Assembly (NCBI GenBank): GCA_905205065.1
Contig: CAJLCI010000053.1
Span: 1-6,969 of the forward strand
Direction of reading: 5' to 3'
Length of the DNA stretch: 6,969 nucleotides
From: an uncultured Eubacteriales bacterium
GTDB taxonomy: Bacteria > Bacillota > Clostridia > Oscillospirales > CAG-272
Shown here: positions 1-5,801 of the stretch, in pieces
How positions within the stretch are numbered: position 1 is the stretch's first letter
Layout of the letters: each line of letters starts with the position of its first letter
Position numbers and translations under genes: made by a program
The notes under the pieces: generated by a model
The model's database searches: none
Seen by the model: only the letters and a program-made list of their open reading frames with translations
Told to the model about the DNA's origin: nothing

Positions 1-15
1 AACTTCAAATCAATA

Positions 16-1266
16 TTATTTAGCAGGTTCGTATATTTCAGCATTATGAGCAAGAAAGTCCTCTACTGTAGGAAAGTTGTTTTTATAGAAGGTAACATAA
101 TATCCTTTAATGTCGCTAATTAAATTTGCATCATTTTCAACAGTCTTTCGCGATTCGGGATAATATATTATTTGACCGTTTTCTACTTTTGCTATGCCAC
201 TTTCTGAAGCAAATTCATATAATCCTGTAGAATACAAAGCATATTGACAAGTACCAGGAATACGAGCATACTTTCTTGGCACTCTGTAATATTTAAGTTC
301 TCCATTATTTCCACAGTAAAAACTTATAATAGAATAATTATACCATTCAACATTATTAATTTTCCCATCTTGCGGTAACGGATCTATAATTTCTAGTTCG
401 ACAACTTGTTCTTTTGTTAATATCCATGTTTTACCAAATCCATGTTTGCTGGTATTAGCAAATATTACACCTTCTGTAGTCTCATAAATTTTATTCCTTT
501 TATACCAATAATAATAATCGTTTTTATATCTATATGTATCACATATGGGTTCATCAAGCAATAGCTCTTGTCCATTTGCACAGATAGAATTACAGTAAAG
601 ATTATACTTTCTTTCTAAAATATCATCGGATTTTGCATACTCATATTTAATATTCGCTATTATATCTCCTGATACTAATTGAGCTACACCTGTTCCATCT
701 ATTTTAAAAGATATAATATCGTCAAAAACATCAAACATGTCGTAGTCATCACTAATAATATTTGGAACGCAAAAAAATATTGAAAAATCGTTTTTTATGA
801 GGACACCATCTGACGATTTAAAATAAGTATTATATTTTGAAACTTTTATCTCCTTTAAAGCCGTTAAACTTATAAATGCGTGCGCATCAATATTTTGAAC
901 TGCCTTTCCAAGTATAACTTGCTTAATATTATTTGCATTTGGACTTGCTTCGAAAGCATCATAACCAATTGAAGTCACCGTATCAGGTATTTCTACTATT
1001 GAATCTGTGCCTTTATATGAAGTTAATATTCCAGCTTCTGATATATCAAAATCTGGATCTTTGTTATCAATAATAGGTTCTGTCTCAATGTTTAATATAG
1101 TATCACCATCATTTTCAGTAACATCTGCATTGGAGATATACAATCTTTGTAATCTACCCGTACACATTAATATTATTGTAATTCCTAAAATAATTATAAT
1201 TACTATACATAAAGTTATTATAATATTACGTTTTTTTATTGTTTTATTGTTATCATTGTTTTCCAT
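16..1266 (-). CDS. Membrane-anchored protein with BspA-like LRR segment (second paralog)
   Basis: A 416-residue protein of unknown function. A short Lys/Asn-rich N-terminus is followed by one hydrophobic segment at about residues 13-36, which fits a single-pass anchor or uncleaved signal with the rest outside the cell. Residues about 75-160 resemble BspA-type leucine-rich repeats (LRR_5): IPDTVTSIGYDAF, then VILGKAVQNIDAHAF, then the DGVLI motif. Residues about 165-416 match no family I recognise. They are rich in Tyr, Asn and Ile and contain the blocks DYDMFDV, ANGQ, GFGKTWILT and the C-terminal LAHNAEIYEPAK. The protein is clearly a paralog of the upstream gene ending at 1329; in the repeat region 20 of 34 aligned residues are identical. 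The start is supported by AAAGGA 8 nt upstream. The 62-nt gap to the previous gene holds only weak inverted repeats (for example AACTTA/TAAGTT) and no T-tract terminator, so cotranscription is likely. The gene is more AT-rich than its partner. The stop codon lies 16 bases inside the window edge. Confidence 0.85.
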   Translation of the reverse strand: MENNDNNKTIKKRNIIITLCIVIIIILGITIILMCTGRLQRLYISNADVTENDGDTILNIETEPIIDNKDPDFDISEAGILTSYKGTDSIVEIPDTVTSIGYDAFEASPNANNIKQVILGKAVQNIDAHAFISLTALKEIKVSKYNTYFKSSDGVLIKNDFSIFFCVPNIISDDYDMFDVFDDIISFKIDGTGVAQLVSGDIIANIKYEYAKSDDILERKYNLYCNSICANGQELLLDEPICDTYRYKNDYYYWYKRNKIYETTEGVIFANTSKHGFGKTWILTKEQVVELEIIDPLPQDGKINNVEWYNYSIISFYCGNNGELKYYRVPRKYARIPGTCQYALYSTGLYEFASESGIAKVENGQIIYYPESRKTVENDANLISDIKGYYVTFYKNNFPTVEDFLAHNAEIYEPAK

Positions 1267-1328
1267 AATATATTTCCTTTTTCAACTTAATATTCTTTAA
1301 TACAGAACGAAAAGTATTTAATAAGTTA

Positions 1329-2609
1329 TTATTTTGCTGACTCATATACTTCAGAATTATGCGCAAGAAGCTCTTCAAGCGTTTCATATTCGCCGGATTC
1401 CCAAATACCATTATGATTATATAAATAGAAAACATCTTGTAAATATCCGATAAGACCAAAATCTTCTTTTACAGTCCAAGTTCTATTAGGCGAATAAATT
1501 ATTTCTTCGTTTACAATTTCTACATTTCCCGTCTCGCCTGCAAATTCATCAAATCCCGTACAACGAAAAGGAGCCACCATCGTTCCGCCCATCGTAATAA
1601 ATTTATATGGCCTACGTGAATATTTCAAAGAGCCATCTTTTCCACGACGAAACGTTATTACTGAATAATTATAATCGGTATCTTTTAAATTAGAAAATTT
1701 ATTTTCTAATTCAATTTTAGTATGAGCAATTGAATCATTAGTTAATATCCATATATCTCCAAATCCTCCATTCCCTGTATTAGAAAGCACAACTCCTTGA
1801 TTTGTTTCATAAGCATGACATGATTTAGAATTATTAACAGCATATATATACGCTAATGGTTCATCAAAGTCAATGTTTTGACCATTGGCATAAAATGAAT
1901 TGCAGAAAATATTATATTTTATGTCAAGTAAATCTTTTAAATCATTTTCTGCTTCGGTTACATTTACATTAGCAATCATTTTTCCTGATATAATTTGTTT
2001 TATCCCACAAGCATCTTCATCATTTGAAATATAATCATATAAGACATCAAACATGTCATAGTCATCCTTTATAATGTTCGGCATGCAGAAGAATAATGAA
2101 TTATCAGCTTTTATCAGTACTCCGTCCGTAAATATAAAAATTCCGTTTTCTTCTGAAACTTCTACATTTTCAAGCCTCGTAAGGCTTGCAAAAGCCTGAA
2201 CATCAATATCCTCTACCGATTTCCCAAGCTTAACAGTTGTAATTGCATCGGCTCTCGGACTTGCTCCAAACGCATCGGCACCGATCGAAATTACATTGTC
2301 AGGGATTACTACAGTTTCATCGTCTCCATTATATGCTGTCAAAACACCGGCTTCGGATATTTCAAATTCGGGTTTTGGAGCCTCGGTTTCGGCTTCCGTT
2401 TCTGAGCCTTGTAACTGATCCGTGTCTCTTCCTGACGCCGAAGTATCTGTATCGGAAACAATAGTACCATCAGAATTGCGAAAATGCATTACTAATGCAG
2501 TCGCAATTACAAGACATATTGCTGCTGCAACACAGCACCATATAGCGATTTTGCGAGTGCTTTTAGGATTACTTTCATTCGTTTGTTTTTCCAAGTTGTT
2601 GTTTTCCAT
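1329..2609 (-). CDS. Membrane-anchored protein with BspA-like LRR segment (first paralog)
   Basis: A 426-residue protein of unknown function with the same plan as the next gene. It has a polar N-terminus (1-20), one transmembrane segment (about 21-43), then a low-complexity linker rich in Ser, Thr, Asp and Glu (about 44-80), as expected for a spacer outside the membrane. A short BspA-like LRR region follows (about 85-170; VVIPDNVISIGADAF, VKLGKSVEDIDVQAF, TDGVLIK). A C-terminal region of about 250 residues has no family I recognise. Blocks shared with the paralog include DYDMFDV, FCNS..ANGQ, GFG..WILT, TGF.EFA and LLAHNSEVYESAK. BspA-type LRRs are often found on surface proteins that bind other proteins or host ligands; a binding role here is inference only. 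AAAGGA lies 8 nt before the ATG and a promoter with an extended -10 lies at 2663-2691. A terminator at 2751-2792 separates this gene from the ABC operon, so it starts its own unit. Its 5' half is noticeably less AT-rich than that of its paralog. Confidence 0.87.
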   Translation of the reverse strand: MENNNLEKQTNESNPKSTRKIAIWCCVAAAICLVIATALVMHFRNSDGTIVSDTDTSASGRDTDQLQGSETEAETEAPKPEFEISEAGVLTAYNGDDETVVIPDNVISIGADAFGASPRADAITTVKLGKSVEDIDVQAFASLTRLENVEVSEENGIFIFTDGVLIKADNSLFFCMPNIIKDDYDMFDVLYDYISNDEDACGIKQIISGKMIANVNVTEAENDLKDLLDIKYNIFCNSFYANGQNIDFDEPLAYIYAVNNSKSCHAYETNQGVVLSNTGNGGFGDIWILTNDSIAHTKIELENKFSNLKDTDYNYSVITFRRGKDGSLKYSRRPYKFITMGGTMVAPFRCTGFDEFAGETGNVEIVNEEIIYSPNRTWTVKEDFGLIGYLQDVFYLYNHNGIWESGEYETLEELLAHNSEVYESAK

Positions 2610-2662
2610 AATATTATTCCTTTCATGTATAAATAATTTGGCAAAACGCCATTAGTAAATTT

Positions 2663-2691
2663 ATTTTATCATAATAATTAACAAATTGCAA
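2663..2691 (-). promoter_or_regulatory. Promoter of the LRR gene pair
   Basis: On the minus strand TTGCAA (2686-2691) and TAAAAT (2663-2668) are separated by 17 nt, and TG sits one base before the -10 (extended -10). It lies about 55 nt upstream of the first LRR gene, and a small inverted repeat (GGC-GTTTT-GCC, about 2640-2650) falls within the leader. Confidence 0.6.
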
Positions 2692-2750
2692 TATGTTTTT
2701 ATAAAAAAGTCTAAATAAGTATTTTTTTGCAAAAGCAATTCATATCTTAA

Positions 2751-2792
2751 AATTAAAAAACTGACGATGCATAATCATTTATACACCATCAG
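2751..2792 (-). terminator. Intrinsic terminator after the amino-acid ABC operon
   Basis: The minus strand reads CTGATGGTG, a 14-nt loop, then CATCGTCAG. This gives a 9-bp stem with two G-T pairs, extendable by three weak pairs into the loop. It is followed directly by TTTTTTAATTTT. It begins about 10 nt past the ATPase stop codon and before the promoter of the LRR pair, so it closes the transporter operon. Confidence 0.8.
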
Positions 2793-2802
2793 CTCTATTT
2801 AA

Positions 2803-3579
2803 TCAGCTTGAAAATCCACGCAAGAAAGTTTTTAATCGAGGACTCGAATTGCCAAAGACTTCTTCGGGCGTTCCGGACTCAGAAATAACACCTCCGTCCA
2901 TAAACAAAACTCTGCTTGCAATCTCACGCGCAAAAGCCATTTCATGAGTGACTATAATCATAGTCATATTATCCTCCGCAAGCGATCTCATAACCGACAA
3001 AACTTCTCCTGTCAGTTCTGGATCAAGAGCGGACGTCGGTTCGTCAAAAAGAATTATTTCCGGATTCATCATCATAGCTCTTGCAATTGCGACTCTTTGC
3101 TTCTGTCCGCCTGAAAGAGACATCGGAAGCGCGTCAAACTTATCGGATAAACCAACTCTGTCAAGAAGATACTTTGCCTTTTCTATCGCTTCTTCTTTTG
3201 AATACAGTTTTGCAAGTACCGGAGGCATTATCAGATTTTTTCTCACCGACATATGAGAAAAAAGATTAAATTGCTGAAAAACCATTCCCATCCTGCGGCA
3301 GATTTCTTTTTCCTGTTTTTCACGTACATACATGCCGTTTTTTACAAATGGCCTGCCGTCGATATAGATACTGCCGGCGGATATTTTCTCAAGACCAATC
3401 AAACAGCGCAGCATCGTACTTTTTCCCGAACCGGACGGACCGATAACCGCAATAACTTCTCCGGGAGTAACATCAAGATCAATACCTTTCAGAACCTCGG
3501 TCTCACCAAATTTTTTTGTTATTCCGTCAGCATGAATCATAATTTTATCTGAAGAAATGTTTTTTGTTATTTCACTCAT
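2803..3579 (-). CDS. glnQ: Polar amino-acid ABC transporter, ATP-binding protein (GlnQ/HisP type)
   Basis: Cytoplasmic ATPase that powers import of a polar amino acid with the permease encoded just upstream. Numbered from the 258-residue form, it has Walker A GPSGSGKST (47-55), Q-loop FQQFNLF (101-107), ABC signature LSGGQKQR (155-162), Walker B IILFDEP (175-181), D-loop SALD (183-186) and switch His in VTHEMAFA (His212). All key residues are intact, and FQQFNLF and THEMAFAR are typical of the polar amino-acid subfamily. Length suits the family, whose members usually have 240-255 residues. The start chosen is the ATG at 3579. An in-frame ATG at 3615 would add 12 residues (MLECERG...) not expected in the family, and an AGG-containing stretch (TAGG 10 nt upstream, AGAGAGG 16 nt upstream) precedes 3579. 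The upstream start cannot be excluded because AGG also lies 9 nt before it. The exact substrate is not determined, so the symbol is by family only. Confidence 0.93.
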   Translation of the reverse strand: MSEITKNISSDKIMIHADGITKKFGETEVLKGIDLDVTPGEVIAVIGPSGSGKSTMLRCLIGLEKISAGSIYIDGRPFVKNGMYVREKQEKEICRRMGMVFQQFNLFSHMSVRKNLIMPPVLAKLYSKEEAIEKAKYLLDRVGLSDKFDALPMSLSGGQKQRVAIARAMMMNPEIILFDEPTSALDPELTGEVLSVMRSLAEDNMTMIIVTHEMAFAREIASRVLFMDGGVISESGTPEEVFGNSSPRLKTFLRGFSS

Positions 3580-3654
3580 AAAATATATGCCTATTCCTCT
3601 CTCGCATTCAAGCATACAGCTCTGCCTGAAATCTTAAGGTTTATTATTTTTACC

Positions 3655-3689
3655 ATTACCGGGTAATCGAAAATTCAGCCGCTGCGGCT
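3655..3689. repeat. Two short palindromes between permease and ATPase genes
   Basis: Two perfect 13-nt palindromic hairpins lie 9 nt apart: ATTACCGGGTAAT (3655-3667) and AGCCGCTGCGGCT (3677-3689). Each can form a 5-bp stem with a 3-nt loop. Neither is followed by a T-tract on the minus strand, so they do not look like terminators; they may slow decay or processing of the transcript between the two genes. No ORF of interest lies in this 137-nt gap. Confidence 0.4.
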
Positions 3690-3716
3690 CAAATTCCAAC
3701 AGCAAAGTTCTATTTG

Positions 3717-4367
3717 TCAAAACATAAAACGCCGTTCAAGATATGCAAAAAATTTAGTAAGTCCGTATGTCATTAAAAGATATATAATCGCTGCGATTAT
3801 GTACGGAGTTACATCAACATAATGATTTACCATCGACTTTGTATAGTGAAGCAAATCCGCTATACCAATTGATGCAACAAGCGCCGTATCTTTTATAAGT
3901 GTAATTGCTTCATTGCTTACTGATGGAAGCACGACTTTAAACATTTGCGGCATTACAACGTGAATACGTGTCTGAAGCTTTGAAAAACCTAAAACAGATG
4001 CGGCTTCATACTGTCCCGCGTCAATTGACAGCAAACCGCCTCGGAATATTTCTGCAAGGTATGCCGAATAATTGAGAATAAATGTCAGAACAGCGGCACT
4101 GAATCTTCCCAGTATGAGATATTTTCCAACTACGGGAATTGAAGGAAGTCCGTAATAAAAGAAAAACAGCTGAAGCATCAGCGGAGTACCCCGCATAACA
4201 AATACAAATCCACGCATAATGGCACGCATAACACGATTTTTTCCGGTTATTATAAAACTTATAATAAGTCCCAGCGGCACAGCCGCTATTATTGTTATAA
4301 AAAACAAAGATACTGTACACCCCAGTCCCTTGCATAATACCTTTGTTACAGATAAAATAAACTCCAT
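3717..4367 (-). CDS. Polar amino-acid ABC transporter permease (HisM/GlnP type)
   Basis: Integral membrane subunit that forms the translocation path and couples to the ATPase. It has 216 residues, as usual for the HisM/GlnP family. Hydrophobic segments lie at about 17-40, 60-80, 86-106, 145-170 and 187-207. Family motifs are in order: MRGTPLMLQLFFFYYG (58-73), NYSAYLAEIFRGG (99-111), the EAA coupling loop EAASVLGFSKLQTRIHVVMP (121-140) that contacts the ATPase, and LIKDTALVASIG (157-168), with a terminal LERR. Start: GGGG lies 7 nt upstream of the ATG at 4367. It is the second gene of the operon, 198 nt after the binding protein and about 137 nt before the ATPase. Only one permease gene is visible, so the transporter presumably uses a homodimer. 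It shows no truncation or missing motif. Identification of the family is secure; the amino acid transported is not. Confidence 0.93.
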   Translation of the reverse strand: MEFILSVTKVLCKGLGCTVSLFFITIIAAVPLGLIISFIITGKNRVMRAIMRGFVFVMRGTPLMLQLFFFYYGLPSIPVVGKYLILGRFSAAVLTFILNYSAYLAEIFRGGLLSIDAGQYEAASVLGFSKLQTRIHVVMPQMFKVVLPSVSNEAITLIKDTALVASIGIADLLHYTKSMVNHYVDVTPYIIAAIIYLLMTYGLTKFFAYLERRFMF

Positions 4368-4440
4368 AAAAATACCCCATACCGCTTTGACTTAAAAAAC
4401 AAATATGTTTTAATGTTTAGCTACATACAGAAATAATATA

Positions 4441-4550
4441 AAAAGCATTTGAAAAACCGGTTTATTATACTATGATTCGGCAATATCACCATGAATGCTT
4501 TTCTCTGCTCATTAAACCGGCACCTGAAAAATTCAAATGCCGGTTTTTTT
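4441..4550 (-). promoter_or_regulatory. Structured intercistronic region with competing pairing arms
   Basis: The 198-nt gap between the binding-protein stop and the permease start holds several inverted repeats. Arms AAACCGGCA (4514-4522) and TGCCGGTTT (4538-4546) form a perfect 9-bp stem with an inner TGAA/TTCA stem. Arms AATGCTTTT (4494-4502) and AAAAGCATT (4441-4449) form a second perfect 9-bp stem; on the minus strand its last arm runs into TTTTTATATTATTT, like a terminator with a long loop. Inside that loop is CCGGTTTA (4457-4464), which can pair with TAAACCGG (4513-4520) of the first hairpin and so compete with it. Such gaps commonly lower expression of permease relative to the binding protein by attenuation or by protecting upstream mRNA. 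A regulatory switch is inference only. A TATAAT on the minus strand (4464-4469) lacks a good -35. Confidence 0.45.
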
Positions 4551-4565
4551 ATTTAATATTTATAC

Positions 4566-5417
4566 TCAATTATCCTGTTCAAGCATATAACGACCGTATA
4601 TCTCATCGACCACCAGCGCGTCTATTCTCCCGGCTTTCAGATCGAGATAAGCTTCATCGTTGCTTTCATACTCGGTAAGCTTTGCAAATGAATTAAACGT
4701 CTCCGCATCAGCCTCAATGGCTCCGAGTGCGGAAGAACCTTCCTGAGCTCCGACGTTCTTTCCTGCAAGATCTGCTTTAGTTTTGATACCAGAACTTTCT
4801 GATGTTATTATAATCTGCTTGTTGGCAATATAGGGCTTGGAAAGGTTAAAGCCCTCGATTCTGTCTTCGTCTACCGACATGCCATTCCAAATACAATCAA
4901 TCTTTTTTGTTGACAGCTCCATTTCTTTAGCTTTCCATGAAATAGGCTGAAGCTTGAGCTCTACGCCAAGTCTCTTGCATACCTCTTTGGCGAGATCAAT
5001 ATCAAACCCTACAATTTCCCCATTCTCATCACGGAATCCCATCGGAGGGAATGTTTCGTCAAGACCGAGAATCAGCTCTCCCTTATCGAGAATATACTGA
5101 AGAGATGTGTCTCCCTCGATTTCCTTAATCTCACGCGGAAAATCAACATCGCGCAGCATTACATCGGAACCAAACCATTTTACCGCTATTTCTCCTGCAG
5201 CGCCGTCCGCAATCATTGCATCAAGAATTTCCTGAATCTTAAGAGTCAATGCATTCTCATCACGGCGAAATCCTATCGCATAATTTTCTGCACCAAAATT
5301 TTCATCAAGCACTATGTAATCTGTTCCTTTTTTGCCGCATGATATTAATGAAATACCGCAAATTAAAAGAACAGCTGCCATAACGAGTGAACATACACGT
5401 TTCAAGGTAAACTTCAT
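4566..5417 (-). CDS. Amino-acid ABC transporter substrate-binding lipoprotein, circularly permuted
   Basis: Membrane-tethered receptor of the importer, family 3 solute-binding protein (SBP_bac_3, type II periplasmic binding fold). It has 283 residues. A lipoprotein signal covers 1-26 with lipobox LISC and Cys27 as the lipidated residue. Residues 106-283 follow the usual order from the N-terminus: LQYILDKGELILGLDE (start of lobe 1), FPPMGFRDENG, GFDIDLAKEV, IDCIWNGMSVDEDR with the ligand-type Arg186, LSKPY, then lobe 2 with VGAQEGSSA and the acidic DALVVDEIYGRYM (Asp271). The protein stops there. The piece that normally follows, DYIVLDENFGAENYAIGF, an amphipathic helix and EIAVKWFG, is instead at residues 33-83, right after the lipobox. 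Residues 84-105 link the former C-terminus to the former N-terminus. Both pieces look well conserved and the frame is unbroken. The start is supported by AAAGGAGT, with GGAG 8 nt upstream, and a consensus promoter. Specificity is unknown. Confidence 0.9.
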   Translation of the reverse strand: MKFTLKRVCSLVMAAVLLICGISLISCGKKGTDYIVLDENFGAENYAIGFRRDENALTLKIQEILDAMIADGAAGEIAVKWFGSDVMLRDVDFPREIKEIEGDTSLQYILDKGELILGLDETFPPMGFRDENGEIVGFDIDLAKEVCKRLGVELKLQPISWKAKEMELSTKKIDCIWNGMSVDEDRIEGFNLSKPYIANKQIIITSESSGIKTKADLAGKNVGAQEGSSALGAIEADAETFNSFAKLTEYESNDEAYLDLKAGRIDALVVDEIYGRYMLEQDN

Positions 5418-5423
5418 TGTAAA

Positions 5424-5497
5424 TACTCCTTTAGTATCGAATAAACTTTTTTAAAAAATAGTAAATATATTATAACTTATGCGGAACAGTTTGTCAA
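5424..5497 (-). promoter_or_regulatory. Consensus promoter and ribosome binding site of the ABC operon
   Basis: The minus strand carries TTGACA (5492-5497) and TATAAT (5469-5474) separated by exactly 17 nt, a perfect match to the housekeeping sigma consensus. Transcription would start near 5462, giving a leader of about 45 nt that ends in AAAGGAGT with good spacing to the ATG. No long leader or riboswitch fits in this space. The promoter is divergent from the one at 5537-5565. Confidence 0.8.
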
Positions 5498-5536
5498 CAC
5501 TTTATCGCATTAAAATGTTAAAATAATTGTTTTTAT

Positions 5537-5565
5537 TTGACACGCATAAATAATTATGTTAGAAT
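5537..5565 (+). promoter_or_regulatory. Strong plus-strand promoter facing pgeF
   Basis: TTGACA (5537-5542), 17-nt spacer, TAGAAT (5560-5565): eleven of twelve hexamer bases match the consensus. It lies 40 bp from the -35 of the divergent ABC promoter, and both spacers contain CGCATAA, which may be chance or a shared operator element. Transcription from it would give about 230 nt of leader before pgeF. Confidence 0.65.
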
Positions 5566-5747
5566 TTACCTGTAAACTTGTTTTTTAGAAACTTAATATT
5601 TGCTTTAACATTAACAGATACGACTTAATCAACAATCAACACCCAGAAGTATTAATTAATTTTAAAAAGCTTTTCTGCGGAGGGTTCTCTTTTTTCTCCG
5701 TCATTTAATACCCTTTTATAATATCAGCACAATTAACAATTTAGAAA

Positions 5748-5771
5748 GACTGACATTAAGACTGACATTAA
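5748..5771 (+). repeat. Exact tandem 12-bp repeat in the pgeF leader
   Basis: GACTGACATTAA occurs twice back to back (5748-5759 and 5760-5771) with no mismatch. It sits 30 nt before the pgeF start. It may be a replication-slippage duplication or a paired binding site; nothing in the sequence decides between these. Confidence 0.7.
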
Positions 5772-5791
5772 ATTACATGAGCATTATACAT

Positions 5792-5796
5792 GGAGG
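5792..5796 (+). promoter_or_regulatory. Ribosome binding site that sets the pgeF start
   Basis: GGAGG lies 5 nt upstream of the ATG at 5802. The in-frame ATG at 5790 overlaps this site and has no Shine-Dalgarno of its own, so the shorter protein (253 residues) is preferred over the 257-residue form beginning MEVSM. Confidence 0.85.
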
Positions 5797-5801
5797 TTAG
5801 T

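Larger units (their letters stand above)
5572..5801 (+). other. Long AT-rich untranslated leader upstream of pgeF
   Basis: The stretch from the ABC operon start to pgeF is 384 bases without a gene. Beyond the two divergent promoters it holds an AT-rich leader. Visible in it are the palindrome AAAAGCTTTT near 5666-5675, a weak hairpin CGGAG/CTCCG with a 13-nt loop near 5677-5700, a TATAAT near 5717 without a convincing -35 (a possible second start), an exact tandem 12-bp repeat (5748-5771) and the pgeF Shine-Dalgarno site. I see no conserved riboswitch, T-box or terminator signature. It may simply be leader, or it could hold a small RNA. Confidence 0.4.

Noticed and set aside
1007..1300. A plus-strand open frame opposite the start of the second LRR gene with a hydrophobic translation
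   Set aside because: It is the antisense of the AT-rich transmembrane-coding stretch and has no ribosome binding site.
3311..3333. A TTCACGT half-site inside the ATPase gene resembling parS
   Set aside because: Only one half matches and the other half is not symmetric, so it is not a ParB site.
4021..4380. A 119-codon open frame on the minus strand overlapping the permease 5' half
   Set aside because: Its translation is Cys/Tyr/Asn-rich without family motifs, and it lies out of frame inside a clear permease gene.
5777..5800. Seven-codon ORF (MSIIHGG) ending 1 nt before the pgeF start, like a leader peptide
   Set aside because: It has no Shine-Dalgarno site and its stop overlaps the pgeF ribosome binding region by chance composition; nothing else supports translation.
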